DNA from: Symbiodinium natans
Lineage: Eukaryota; Sar; Dinophyceae; Suessiales; Symbiodiniaceae
DNA length: 64,000 nt
Reading direction: 5' to 3'
NCBI GenBank assembly: GCA_905221605.1
Contig: CAJNDS010002274.1
Location: forward strand, 333,501 to 397,500
The position numbers were made by a program, and so were the translations under genes. Under the pieces are notes generated by a model. That model worked only from the letters and a program-made list of their open reading frames with translations. It was not told the origin of the DNA and made no database searches. The first letter of the stretch is position 1; each line of letters starts with the position of its first letter. This document shows, piece by piece, positions 36,837 to 47,822 of this stretch.

Positions 36837-37632
36837 GCGCCAAACGCTGGCAGGCGGCGCGGCACTTAGGGGCCCTGGGCCGTTGCCGCGCGCGCGCTCG
36901 GGGGCTCGCGAAACGGCAGGCGCGGCACTTGGGGGCCCTGGGCCGTTGGCGCGCGCGCGCGCGCGGGGGCTCGCGAAACGCTGGCAGGCGTGACGCACGC
37001 GTCGTTTGTGCTGGCAGGCGCAGCACTTTAGGGGCCCTGGGCCGTTGCCGCGCGTGCGCTCGGGGGCTCGCGAAACGCTGGCAGGCGCGACACGCGTCGT
37101 TTGTGCTGGCAGGCGCGGCACGCCGCGGCACTTAGGGGCCCTGGGCCGTTGCCGCGCGCGCGCTCGGGGGCTCGCGAAACGCTGGCAGGCGCGACACACG
37201 CGTCGTTTGTGCTGGCAGGCGCGGCACTTAGGGGCCCTGGGCCGTTGCCGCGCGCGCGCTCGGGGGCTCGCGAAACGCTGGCAGGCGCGACATGGCGCGA
37301 CACAGGTGTCGTTTGTGCTGGCAGGCGCGGCAGTTAGGGGCCCTGGGCCGTTGCCGCGCGCGCGCTCGGGGGCTCGCGAAACGCTGGCAGGCGCGACGCA
37401 CGCGTCGTTTGTGCTGGCAGGCGCGGCGCTTAGGGGCCCTGGGCCGTTGCCGCGCGCGCGCTAGGGCTCGCGAAACGCTGGCAGGCGCGACACACGCGTC
37501 GTTTGTGCTGGCAGGCGCGGCACTTAGGGGCCCTGGGCCGTTGCCGCGCGCGCGCTCGGGGGCTCACGAAACGCTGGCAGGCGCGACACACGCGTCGTTT
37601 GTGCTGGCAGGCGCGGCACTTAGGGGCCCTGG
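36837..37632. repeat. GC-rich 96-bp minisatellite, about 8 copies
   Basis: Landmark CGCGAAACGCTGGCAG recurs at 36972, 37069, 37173, 37269, 37375, 37469 and 37565 (spacings 94-106 bp, mode 96), with a shortened first unit. Each unit holds GCTGGCAGGCGCG twice, TAGGGGCCCTGGGCCGTTGC and CGCGCGCGCGC. Because 96 is a multiple of three, long Arg/Ala-rich frames stay open on both strands; I treat these as artefacts. CACACA and ACCACATCAC-type sequence flank it on both sides, suggesting it expanded inside that simple sequence. Confidence 0.93.
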
Positions 37633-37870
37633 ACCGGTGCCACACACACACACACACATCACGGACTATGCACCACGCACCACACATCACGCGCACACCA
37701 CGTTCACTCACGCACCAGACATCACATGAACACTTTCACGAGCTCGTCTCCACTTCACCTACGCACTCACTCACGGCCACGCACTCACTCGCTCGCTCTC
37801 TCACTCTTTTATCCTCTATCACTTTTCTACTCTTCATGAATGGAAAACTTTGCATGTGGGGTTATCCGGT
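37633..37870. other. CA/CACTCACGC-rich low complexity
   Basis: (CA)n at about 37643-37658, followed by CACTCACTCACGG-like sequence. TGTGGGGTT occurs both here (about 37854) and at the left edge of the insert (about 36453), which could be a duplicated target. Confidence 0.6.
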
Positions 37871-38129
37871 CCTTTAATTTTTTTCTCGCGGTTATGCTTC
37901 TGATGCAGTAATCCCTCACCGGCTCGTGCCTTTCAAAACGCACTCTTCTGCGAGTCGTTGTGGCTTTCAAAACGCACTCTTCTGCTAGTCGTTGTTTATG
38001 TTTTTGTTCGCTGTCATGCAACCCCACCGGCTAATGGCTTTCAACGTCGTTGTTTATTCTTTTTCTCGCTGTCAGGCTGCTGGTGTAGGTGGTGTTTCTC
38101 AAGCGCGACAACTCTAAACAAAGCCAGCG

Positions 38130-38545
38130 AAAGCCATCCCTGGAATGTGCCATGATTACCCAAATGCGCAAAGCCCAAGTGTTGCTCAAGGGCGCAAACC
38201 CCAAATCAAGCCGTTACCGAAAAGAGTCCCTGGAATGTGCCATGACTTTGGTGTTGCTCCAAGGCACACCCAAACAGAGCCGTTATGTGCCATGACTGTG
38301 AAGTTGCCACCCCTCACCCCCCTCCCAAAAAAGAGTTTAAATAGAAACAAGGGTAGCCCCGACCCTTGAACCCAGGACAGCGGGTGCAAAAAGGAGCGAG
38401 AAAAAGAAAAACAAGAACAACACAAAGAAAACCGATACCGACAACAGTCCCTGGCACCGTAAATGTGCCATGATTGTGATGTTGCTCAGGCGCAAGCCCG
38501 AAACAACACCGCAAGTGAAAACACTCCCTGGAATGCTTGTTTTGC
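38130..38545. repeat. second minor repeat family (CCTGGAATGTGCCATGA)
   Basis: TCCCTGGAATGTGCCATGAT or shortened versions recur near 38137, 38229, 38286, 38450-38470 and 38527. They are accompanied by GTTGCTCAAGGGCGCAAACC-like and AAGCCGTTACCGAAA-like segments. Units are about 60-95 bp and diverged. Unrelated to the 88-bp satellite, it abuts its right edge. Confidence 0.7.
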
Positions 38546-38699
38546 TTATGGCTATCAACATCGCGATTATGCTGCGGGTAGCCGTTGCTTAAAAAGCCTT
38601 CTGGTAGGGGTATGTTGACACCTTCTTCCCAGTAGCAGCCTGTTTGCTGCTAGGGGTCTCTTTCCTGCTAATTGTATTCAAGACCTCGCTTCGCCCTGC

Positions 38700-38930
38700 T
38701 CTTCTGCCCCCCCCCCGCCCCCCCTCCTTCCCCTCCTTCCCCCCCTTCCCTCCCTCCCCCCCTTGCCCCCTTTTGCCCTCTGCCCCCCACCCTCTTCCCC
38801 CCTCTTCCCCCCCTCTCTTCCCTCCTCTTCCCCCCCCTTTTCCCCTTCTTCCCCCCTCTCCTCCCTCTTCTTCCCCGCTCTTTTTCCCCTCTCTTCTTCC
38901 CTCTTCTTCGCCCCTCCTGGAAAGCACGAA
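38700..38930. repeat. polypyrimidine (C/T) tract
   Basis: About 230 bases almost entirely C and T on +, built from CCCCCTCTTC-like pieces. Proline/serine open frames across it are composition artefacts. A GTAAGT occurs at 38954, just downstream of a short unique stretch. Confidence 0.92.
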
Positions 38931-38954
38931 AATGAGATGCGAGGAGCGTGCACA

Positions 38955-39442
38955 AGTAAGTGAAACCCTGCTTGCGTGTACACTGATTTTGGGGCAGCAC
39001 GGTTTTGCATCAGGTAGCCAAGGAATTTTTGGTCCAGGGTGCTGCGCTCCTCATGCAATGCCATGTGCGTTTCGTGCCGCACGATCAGGATGTGTGTGCA
39101 GAGCGAGCTGGCCGATCACATGCGTCAGATGGCGGAGGTGCAAAGCCGCACGTTGTGCACATCACATATGCATTGAACACTGTAACATCCATGCAGGCAT
39201 GAACGCGTGGGTGGGCCTGATGTTATAAAAAGGCCAAAGCGCTGGCGATGAAGGAGTCAGTTGTTGCCGGGACCTTTGACGAACAGTGAACAGGGCCCGT
39301 GTGTTTCCCATGCGTTGCTATATCCAAGCACGCGTGGGCGAATGGCGGACTTTGATCAGGCGCGGGACAGCGCGGAGGATGCTGTCGACAGCCCGCAAAA
39401 CCGACAAGGACGATGCCTGATGCGTGAATCCCGTGTGTCGGT
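38955..39442. other. unannotated unique DNA
   Basis: Short + frames (for example VQSELADHMRQMAEVQSRTL at about 39095-39165) could be exonic, but no family or splice chain is evident. Confidence 0.3.
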
Positions 39443-39841
39443 GTGTTTTGTGGTCCCTCAGGATTCTGGAATGTTTTCCATCGAGGCAACGTTTGCATCC
39501 ATGTTGTGCACAAGCTTCCTGCAGGCTTGAAATGGGTGTCACGTGTGCAAGGAACGCGGAAAGGGGACTTTCGCCCCGTCACCCCAGCAAAGACGGAACT
39601 GTACTTGCCTGCAGTTGATGGCGTGTGGTGCCAAGAACTGCCAAGAGTCTAGAGCGTGCAGGTCATTGTGGAAGGAGACCATAAGTGCATCCAAAATCCT
39701 TCGCACATACGGTGTGCCCGAACTATTTATCTCGAACATCCACGGCTTGCTGTCTCGGTCGATTACTCACATCACGAGAAGGTCTGGTTCTGTATGGCTC
39801 GGGATGTGTTCCCATATTGTACAGTAAGCCGCAGCCTTTGA
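39443..39841 (+). pseudogene. unknown open frame interrupted by one in-frame TAG
   Basis: One + phase is open from 39443 to the TGA at 39839 except for a TAG at 39650. Both halves are protein-like: GLKWVSRVQGTRKGDFRPVT and TELYLPAVDGVWCQELPRV before the stop; VIVEGDHKCIQNPSH and VDYSHHEKVWFCMARDVF after it. A GTAAGC donor lies at about 39828. There is no room for an intron at the stop, so this is a nonsense mutation, a sequencing error or two unrelated frames. No family is recognised. The annotated span runs from a non-ATG codon. Confidence 0.3.
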
Positions 39842-39992
39842 GCAGTAAATCGGGTCGGATTAACACAGCAGTTACTCGGCCCGGTTTGGCCGATCGCCTC
39901 CTAGGAAGACTACAAGGCTGCAGCCCGTCCCCTGAGGCCAGTTTGTTAAAGAACCTTGCCTTTACAGTTGACCAGGCTTTCTCACCAATTGA

Positions 39993-40154
39993 GATACGTG
40001 TAATCCTCGAGGCCCAAAATCAGACATCCGAGATGTCACCGATTACGGAAAGAAATGGGGGTGGAAAACTTTCCTCTTCGAGGCCAGAACCATGGCCTCA
40101 GTCGGAAAACTGAACTTCTATACAGAGACTAAGAGCAGAACCTCGAGTCCTTAA
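39993..40154 (+). CDS. candidate exon (DIRDVTDYGKKWGWKTF)
   Basis: Open between TGA (39990) and TAA (40152). It reads PRGPKSDIRDVTDYGKKWGW and then LFEARTMASVGKLNFYTE. Balanced composition with aromatic residues suggests real coding, but no domain is recognised and its edges are unknown. An internal ATG (TMASVGKL) could be a start. It lies just after the frame at 39443-39841, on the same strand. Confidence 0.28.
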   Translation, partial: DTCNPRGPKSDIRDVTDYGKKWGWKTFLFEARTMASVGKLNFYTETKSRTSSP

Positions 40155-40458
40155 TCTTATGAAGCCCCCGGAAAGCAGCAATTTCCAGAAATCTCCGAGG
40201 CCGCGGACATCACTTACAGAACAGGCCTCAAACGATGCTTCCTGGGGGGTAGCCCATTCTTTCTGCCTTTTAAGGAATAACAGGCCGACCGGCAGGGGGG
40301 GCGGTGAGGTGGGGCGCAACAGGCCAACATTTTTTTTTGCAATCCGTCGGCCCTGGCAACCCTTGTTCCTGGCCCGGCACGAGCTGTCACGAGCTATTTC
40401 CACGACCCCCAAAATACACATGAAACCAAAAATGTAGTGCGTAACTTGTTTCTGAGGC

Positions 40459-40629
40459 AGGCTGGGTGCAACCTGGAAGACGGAGCCCGTGACTTGGACC
40501 CCGCTCCCACAGACTTCAAAATTGGAGCGGGAATCTGTTGGCATGATCATGGGCGTGCTTCAGGCGAAATCGATTTTTTGCCTCTTCGCCGAGACACTGT
40601 TGGATGCTCAAACCCTGTGCGGACTGCCG
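40459..40629 (+). CDS. candidate exon with a GCAAGT donor
   Basis: A + frame reading LGATWKTEPVTWTPLPQTSK and then MIMGVLQAKSIFCLFAETLL, ending CGLP directly before GCAAGTG, the usual GC-type donor of dinoflagellate introns. A possible acceptor (GAG or CAG) lies at 40456 or 40460. The segment is moderately hydrophobic. No family is recognised. A following + frame in the region 40.88-41.04 kb may be the next exon, but several phases compete there. Confidence 0.3.
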
Positions 40630-42276
40630 GCAAGTGACTGTTTTTTGGTTGAACACACAAGTTGGAACAGGGCAGCGGCCCGGACCGTCCGACAGAGCCG
40701 GGGCCCGTGGTGAATTAAACTTTTTGGCATGCTCGGCTGTCAGCTCGTGTCCTCTGATCTGGTAAGGCCATCGACAAGAGCCACTCTCAAAAAAGGTGGG
40801 GGCCACACGAATCCAACCGTGAACAGCCCTCGCAGCTATAGCAGATGTATGTCAGCCTGGAGTGCGATTCATGTTCTGGGAGGTCCAGCATCAAAATCCG
40901 CTCCAGCGCAGGGCTGAGAGCTGCGGGCCCCTGCGCGCAACTACGAGATGCGTTTTTGATCGTTTTTGCTCCACTTGTTTCTCTCCGTAAGGAGCTCGCA
41001 GCTGTAAAGCCGCCAACAGAGAAGCGGCCTGCAGGCTTTTGCGCTTTTGCACGGTGCAATTCTCACTGTTGCGAATTTTCTCGGTCAAATCCATATTTGC
41101 GGCCCATCGCTCCATTTTGCTGGAGGAAAGTCAAAAACTCCGTCCTTCGGGGGAGAGTTGAGGCTACCTTTGCTGGCACAAGCGGGCCCGCTTGACACAC
41201 ACTTCTGTGCAGTTTTGACATCGTCAGGCGGCTAGCGGCTGCAAGCGAAGAGGCCTGAGTTACTGCCCCTCCCTCACTCGCTGACATCCTCTGATCCTTC
41301 CCCCTCTCCGGCAAAACCACGAATGCGCACATCCCTTCTTCGAGTTGGGTGCCCCTTTCGCTATCTTGGATGGAGGAGGAGCGCAAACCCCACCAAGGCA
41401 ACCTCCCCTCCCATTGTATGCTTGGGGGTGGCCGTCAATGCTAGAAGTTGCCACGCTTATTTGCCAGCTCGAGGGTGTAAGGTTTAGGGCGAGGGGAAAG
41501 GTACGGACTTAGAGCGACGACCCTCTTCCTCAGGGCAAGTTCACGCCACCTGGGTCCGTGCGCGGATCGGCCAGCGAGGCAAAGACGCTCGGGCCTCAGG
41601 CTACATGCTGCCCCAAGTTTAGTGCGCGAATATGGCGAACCATGTTCTGGCATCTTGAGCCAGAAGTCGTATTGTCTGGCGGGTATTGAGGATATTGTGG
41701 GAACAAAAGAAGCACATGTTTTTTTTGCACATGCTCTTGTTTAACTGAAATCTTTGCCGCCCCGACTGAACCCGATACATCGATTTTGTTTGGGTTTTTT
41801 GAGCTGGGAGTGCTGGACCAAGAAGAGAAGAAATAATTTTGAAAACAGGCATCATGTAGCTTGAAGCCTAATGACTGCTTCCATGACGTCCCAAGAAAAG
41901 AAGCCTCCGTATCCGCACCCCACAGGACCACATTCAGCGCGATGCCTTGGAGAGCACGCGAGAGGGAAAGAGACAGAGAAGTTCGCTGAGGTGGTGGTTT
42001 CAGTCGCACAAGTTACCTCCAGGCTCGGCACTGGCCTGCCGTCAACTTTTGACACGAAGTATCACAAGTGTCACATCGTTACTGCGTTTATTCAGGCATG
42101 AAATCCGTGCGAGATGTTGCATCACGAGTTATTCAGTCTGATGCAGCGGGTTGGCACAGATTTCGAGTTCCGTATCGAGAAGCATTGATTGGAAATCAGC
42201 TTCAAGATGTCAGACGCCATTTTGGTTATCAGATACCAGTTTGTGGTAAACGCCTACACTGCGCAGTGTCTCCAAA
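40630..42276. other. ambiguous DNA, several competing frames
   Basis: + frames at 40845-41195, 41871-42101 and 42105-42286 are open and partly protein-like in more than one phase. I cannot decide between them and call no gene. Confidence 0.25.
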
Positions 42277-42430
42277 GAGCGTATAGCAGAAGCTTTGGGC
42301 TCCACGGACACCAGAGTCGACAACTTCATCGACAAAATCGTGTCCTCGACAGCATTGGGAGCCAATGCTGCCGCCGAGAACGAACACCTCAGCAAGACAT
42401 CGGAACTTTTCCATACTCCAAAAATATGTG
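42277..42430 (+). CDS. candidate exon (ERIAEALGSTDTRVDNFIDK)
   Basis: The + frame from about 42277 reads ERIAEALGSTDTRVDNFIDK and continues IVSSTALGANAAAENEHLSK. It looks like an amphipathic helical domain. A possible acceptor AAAG is at 42277. The frame stays open to 42643, but coding quality falls after about 42430. No domain is assigned. Confidence 0.3.
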
Positions 42431-43105
42431 CATGTTGTTTTAAATCTTTGGCATCGGCTTTCCGGAATCTGTGTTTGCAGTTGTGTCGCCACTTCGTCAC
42501 TAGTCACAAGGCACGCTCAGGATACGGACAGAATGCTTCAAGCATGAGCTCGCCTGACAACCCATCCCAGATGAAATGCAATCCAGAGCTGTCGTTTGTG
42601 CAGGTTGCAGGTCATGTTCTAGGTCGCAAACCTCGAACCCTTTAAGGAGTCACTAGCTTGCTGCTTGCCAGTCACAGACATGCAGAGCGATCGGCGTTCA
42701 TCCCGGAAGCTGGCCACTTACAGTTTTTTGCCATCCATCGGCGTGACGTCTTGCGCAGCGATGGCATCTTTTGAAGTCCGATTACACAGGTCTTCGTGTC
42801 TGCCGCAAATATGTGCGCGTGAGACTCCAAGCAAGGCACGCGTTGCAAACCTTGCACCAGGTTTTTGTTGTTTCACTGTGCACAGTGTGGAAGCCATGCG
42901 CCAGGCCTTCTTTCCTCAGGCATTTCCCAGCCACTGCGGCTCGGCAGCCGACACATCCTGGCCACATGTTGAAGCTTTGGTCCTTGCATTGCGGTGACAG
43001 GCCCCATCGCTCATTTCGGCCAGCGGCCGCTTGCTCCTGGAGCTCACCTTTCTTGTCGAGTTTGGCGGATGTACAGCTACGTTGGACTGGGAGTGTCATA
43101 TCCAG

Positions 43106-43299
43106 GGTGATGTTTTTGCGGAGAGGAGAGAGCGTCGGGATGCTTCCGGCCTTGCACCAGCCTCAGCAGGGTTGTTTGCAGATGCCAGGGCCGAAGTTAT
43201 GCTGTGGGAGCGGGGCATTCAGGATCCCGGAGGAGGAGCCGTTGCACCTGCCCCCTATCCAGCAGGCAGCTTGTCCCAACTTAGGTTCCTGTTGACAAG
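43106..43299 (+). CDS. candidate exon ending at a GTGAGA donor
   Basis: Begins after CAG at 43105 and reads VFAERRERRDASGLAPASAG, then ARAEVMLWERGIQDPGGG, ending QLRFLLT plus two bases exactly before GTGAGA. The in-frame stop lies just inside the intron, as expected for a genuine exon end. No family is recognised. Confidence 0.3.
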
Positions 43300-46122
43300 G
43301 TGAGAAAAATGCAACTTCGACCCATTCATACCCATTCCGCGGTTGAAAGCTCCTGGAGGCCGTCGTTCCTATCCATGGCCAGAGCACAAAGCCTGGAGAG
43401 GAGGTTCGGTTTAGAGGCCACGGCCCGCCTCTCCTCCAGCTGATGACAGGATGCAGCTCCTGCCGCGGTGAACTACATCCGAGCCTGCCATAGGCAGGAG
43501 CCACTGTTCAGTGAATTCAGATGTTGCCAATGATGGGAAGATGTGGGGGGGGGGGGGGGGGTCGGGGCCTCGGAAGGGAACAGATATTGCCAGTGCCTTC
43601 AACTTTCGTTGGGCACTGAGACGTTGCAGACGCTTTGCACATTTCAAGCTCCCACGCTTCGGATAAGCTAAAGCCTTCAGACCTGAGATCTAGTGCGCGC
43701 CCACACCTTGGTTCATTGAGTGTGCAGTGTGCATGGTAGTTGGCGGACCAGCTCGAGCGTGAGCTGAGACTCTTTTGCTCAATTCGACTTATGCATGATG
43801 CTCGAGTTTTCAATCAACTTGGCCACTTCACAAAACCACTGTACTGTACCAGCTGCCGGCAAGCGGATCTTTTTGTTGTGACATTCTTTGTGGCGGCCTC
43901 TGCTCTGACCCGATAACTCTCATTGTCCTTGAGCCCACCCGCCCAGGTTACCGGGCACTCACGCAAGGTTGACGCCGTTGCCAAGGCGTCACCGCATCAC
44001 TTGTCGTTCCACACAGCTGGGCAAAAGTGCCACAAGACTTCGGACGGAGGCAAGCACCGATGCAGAGGTGCTGACTCTTTGCGCAGTGGGCGCCGACCTC
44101 GGGTCCGTGTGGTGAAGCGTGCCTTGAAGTACCGATCCTGTGTCATTGATGCAAAACATGACAGGTCGCTTAGCCGAGGTTGAGGCTGGGCCGTGACATG
44201 AATTGGTGGGCTGCGGCTGGCTGGGTTGTTGGAAGCTTTCTGTAGATCAGGATGTCGACCTTTCCAGCAAGCTCCTCTCTGATGCCACCATTGCCCGGTT
44301 CTGCCAGGCCAGGTGGAGAGAGGGCATTGTCTTTTGGTATGCTTTGGTCACAGCAGTCATGATGAGGACGTGCTCCTGGCAGATCAAAACCTCCACTCGC
44401 TTCAGAGGCCGTTTCTGTTCCGTCCGTTCAATGTACAGCTCCATACTGGCCTCGCATGAATGTCCGGGAATGCCCTCAACAGAAGTGCCGATGGATTACT
44501 TTGGCTGGGTCCACAAGAAGTATTCCTCGCACGAGCAACGACGGAATTGGAGCACCATTTGAGATTCCAGGCTGAGCCTAAAGGAGTCCCATGCCGCCAG
44601 ACAGTCGCAGGCCGCATTGATCAGGCGGGGCTTCTTGGCACTGGCATCCGAGTGGGAGGGACACGCCTCCCAGGCTGCTTCAGAAAGATGGGGCGACGAG
44701 CCTCCGCTTCCTCGACCTTAGCGGGGTGGCTTTGCGCATCATTTCAGCGCAGCACTCCGCGCTTCTTTATGAAGCTTATCCTGCTGACAACTTGCGATTT
44801 CTGATTTCAGCTTTGCTTTTGCAGACCCGCACAGCTTCTTCAGGTTTCGATGAGTATGCGGACCTTGCGACTTTTTTGCGAAGCTGCCGCAGCATCAGTC
44901 TCCTTGGTGCTGCGCACAAGAGATTTTGTAGCGAGACAAGCATTGGTGCAGGTCGAGGCACACCCATCGCTTAGCACCCTCAAGCTCAGCAACACCGGGC
45001 CACAAGCTCAGATTCTGGGCCTTCAGGACTTCTTTGACCGAAATTCCTTGCGAGGCTGGGCGGCGCCATCGACATCAAGCCCTGCCTTGCGCAAGTACTT
45101 CGCAACCGCAGCCTCCAGGCAGGATCGCTTCACAAGCTGCGCAAACTGCAACCTGAAGTGCGAGTTTGAATGCGCTGTTGGCATTTGAAATCGGAAAATT
45201 GCGGAAGAACATAAACACCTTGGCAGACCTGCCGGTGTGCTTGCAGAACGCAGCACTTTTTGCGTGCGTGCATTGTCCACGCTGGAATAAGAAGCTTTCT
45301 TTGTCGCAGGGTGATGGAAGATTTGGAAGCGTACCTGTTTGATTTGCTGTCATGCGAAGTAAATTCGCGTGGCAGGTCGGGTTGGGTGTCTGCCATTATC
45401 AGGTGGAACATGAGGAGAAAAAAAAACTAACCATTTTTCAAAGGGAAGAAGGCAGCCTTGAATGACCCAAACAGCCAGACTGACACATTCGAGTCGTCGG
45501 TGCTACATTTACATTTGAGACGCATCCCGGCGGAACAATGAGCCACTGTATGAAGGACAACACGCAAAGGCAGATGCAGCGGAACCGTGCTAGAATCGCA
45601 CTCCTGACAGGGTCATGACTGTCATGAATCGGAGGCGCATAAAGTGGAGAACCTTGCTCTGGAGATTAAAAGCAAGCACGGTGGAGAACTTCACTCGCAA
45701 CCAAACATGAACCTTGCTTCTTTGGCAAGGTGCTCGACTTGGGCTGGAATTGTTTCCCAGCAGAGGACCTGCACCCACAAGCCGACATTAGGCACCTTCC
45801 TATGATACACGAGAGGGCATACTGAGAGCGCGATCACCGACTTGAAAGTGAGAATGATACTGTACAGTTCTGGGAGATTCAGGAGCTGAATTTTCTTGGG
45901 GAGCTCATTGCAAAGAACAGAACCGCATGGGCCTTGCTATAGTGACTTGCATGCTAACAAGCGCCTAGTGACTGCTTGACAAGCATTGAGCTGAGGTGAG
46001 GCATTTGGGTTTGGCCAATTGTGCATCAAGCAGCCAGAAGAACCACAGCATCTCCCCTTGCGTGTGCGCAAGCCTACGTTGGGCAGTCCGTAAGTTGGGA
46101 GCACCACCTTTGTTGGCACCAG
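43300..46122. other. ambiguous DNA, exon-like frames but no gene called
   Basis: A G-run lies at about 43547-43561. From 43.9 to 45.2 kb more than one + phase is protein-like at the same place (for example 44355-44456 versus 44203-44562), so no choice is made. 45.2-46.0 kb shows little coding signal. Confidence 0.25.
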
Positions 46123-47055
46123 GTACTTCTTGGAACAGCTCGTCCATGGGACGTTGCTGAGCAGCCTGGACATTTCCATGAACCGCCTGGATTTTCGCGG
46201 GGCGTCAACAGCCCAGTTGCTCTGACAAGTTTCTTCCGGCGCGTCGTCGGGTGCCTTTTGACCAGCTCAGGCTGATCATCGAGGATGCCTTGGAGCAAAG
46301 CAGGACGCTGCTGCCGCATGAATTACGTTTTCAGGTGGTGTGAAGGTCCGAAACACAAAGCTGGGCAGGAAACTCACCAAGCTGACCATGTCGCACAACC
46401 CCTTGGGCGTCATGGGTCTGCACGTTCCTCAGGTCGCACAAAACAGCTCAGCTCTCTCATGTTGAGAAGCGCAGACGATCGACCTCTCAAAGCCTTGATT
46501 GCATTGCCAGGAAGGAGTACTGAAAGCAGCACCATGTAGCACGCATGTCTCGAATGTATCGTGGCCACCCTCTGCCGTAGGCACTGTAGGCAATCCCATC
46601 ATCGGTTTGGGCAAGCCAAACCTTCCAAGGCGGTGCCTTCTGCGGCTGCTTGCAAGACCCCATTCTGGCCTCGTCGCCTTCGACATCGAGAACTGTATCT
46701 TGGACAGAGTTGATCTGGGAGCTCTTTCTTCGCAGGCTCACAAAACTGAACGACTAGTTAAACGACCCGAGGCTTCAAAGGGGAAATCCTTGCTTCTGTG
46801 GAAGGAATCCAGGCTGTGCCGGGGTTGTTCACACCGCAAGATCCAAAAGCAAGTGAGATGATCGGAGGTGTTTACATACACGAATCCCGGCGGCCACTAC
46901 AGCTTGGACTTGGAGAGGACACAGCATGCCGCAGCTGTGTGCAAACTGTTGCAACCTGTTCCTGTCTTTCATTTTCTGTTCCACGATGTTCCACGGTGCA
47001 CTTGCGAGGCCATATCACAGGTCTCTTCTTCGCACACTGTACAAGCAACTCACTT
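46123..47055 (+). CDS. leucine-rich-repeat protein gene with GHYxLDL/PYHRSLLRTLYK segment (partial)
   Basis: + exons with LRR spacing: 46123-46222 (LLSSLDISMNRLDFRGA after a CAG|G acceptor); about 46237-46334 (FDQLRLIIEDALEQS..LLPHELRFQ); 46335 to about 46436 (GRKLTKLTMSHNPLGVMGL); about 46630-46740 (GLVAFDIENCILDRVDL). Then 46870-46917 (NPGGHYSLDLE) joins 47009 to about 47055 (RPYHRSLLRTLYKQ) through a 91-nt intron that starts GA and ends AG. The join restores an Arg codon in phase. The last segment matches, from memory, a conserved stretch that follows LRRs in dinoflagellate proteins (LDL..PYHR.LLR.LYK). LRRs usually mediate protein binding; no enzyme activity is implied. The 5' end, some joins and everything after 47055 are unresolved. 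One step between the first two exons needs a frame change that I cannot place. Confidence 0.45.
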
Positions 47056-47822
47056 CGCACTCAGGTCACCTGTGAGAGTGGCGTTTTCATATGCATGCTT
47101 CAATTGCCTCTGAATCCAAGCGGAGTCCTCTGAGGGTTGGGGAGCGGTTCCAGCTGAAGCCGGTCTGGTGCCTAGGGCATCAGAGCTCTCGCCAAAAAAG
47201 TCGGTCAAGTACTCTTTTGCCACATGTTTGACAAGATTCGTCGGTGAAAGGCAGACACTTTTTCCAATGTGCTCTTCAACCCTGGTGCGTTTGCACTACC
47301 CTCGCAGCCGGCGCCTCTGATGTGATTTTGTCTTCGCCTTTCCTTCGTTCTTCAAGAGTGATGGATAGTGCCCAAGGCGTGACGCAAGTGGAGTGTGGCC
47401 GGTACCAACATCAGGCCTGACAAGTCCTTCATGTGCTGTGTTGTTGCTGGATTACGACGTGGAGTTGCACCCAGGGCATCTAGAGGTCAGCTTCAGCATC
47501 GAGAAGGCGTGATGAGGGGTGACATTTGACTTTATGACTCTATGGGCCAGGCAAAGATGCCATACTGCAGACATGGAAGTGGCCATGATCATCGAGAGAC
47601 TTATACTCATGTCCCATGCACTCATCCCGCGACGATGCGCATCTACTTGTTGCAGGCAATGCAGCAAGCCGTGCGCGGTGTCGCCGAGGCAAGACTATCA
47701 CCACGCGCAGCGCGCATGTTCCACAGTTGCCGCATCGTGCTCGGATTGTGATGAAGCTATGCCTTTTGGGCCTTGCCTTGCAGGACAACTTTGGCGAGGT
47801 TCTTGTCCGGTACAATGAGGCC
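47056..47822. other. no gene called
   Basis: Possibly further exons or intron of the LRR gene. Frames around 47.5-47.8 kb are open in several phases without a recognisable domain. Confidence 0.25.

Larger units (their letters stand above)
28060..38095. repeat. satellite array, about 88-bp unit, with internal insertions
   Basis: The unit can be read as CTAGTCGTTGTTTAAA, then TTTTTCTCGCTGTCATGC, then TACTGGTGTAGAAAAACC, then GCACCGGCTAGTGGCTTT, then CAAAACGCACTCTTCTG, giving about 88 bp; spacings of 85 and 88 bp were measured at 28496-28669. About 75 diverged copies fill 28.06-34.65 kb. More occur at 35.34-36.0 kb, 36.31-36.43 kb and 37.87-38.09 kb. The array is interrupted by a LINE fragment, AT-rich DNA and a GC-rich minisatellite. 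First and last units are degenerate. Short open frames that echo one another (FQSAPF, HSSASRCL) are just the repeat translated. The sequence is not CRISPR-like because units differ along their whole length and no constant repeat alternates with unique spacers. Confidence 0.95.

Noticed and set aside
36455-37729. Arg/Ala-rich ORFs of 120-226 codons on both strands
   Set aside because: The 96-bp minisatellite is a multiple of three and very GC-rich, so frames stay open by composition.
28060-38095. CRISPR-like array
   Set aside because: Repeats are tandem and diverged along the whole unit, with no constant repeat alternating with unique spacers; the context is eukaryotic.
38589-39228. Pro/Ser-rich + frame and Gly/Glu/Arg-rich minus frames
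   Set aside because: Produced by the polypyrimidine tract.
46084-46122. A 33-nt intron between GTAAGT and CAG upstream of the LRR exon
   Set aside because: Shorter than any plausible spliceosomal intron; the GTAAGT is probably coincidental.
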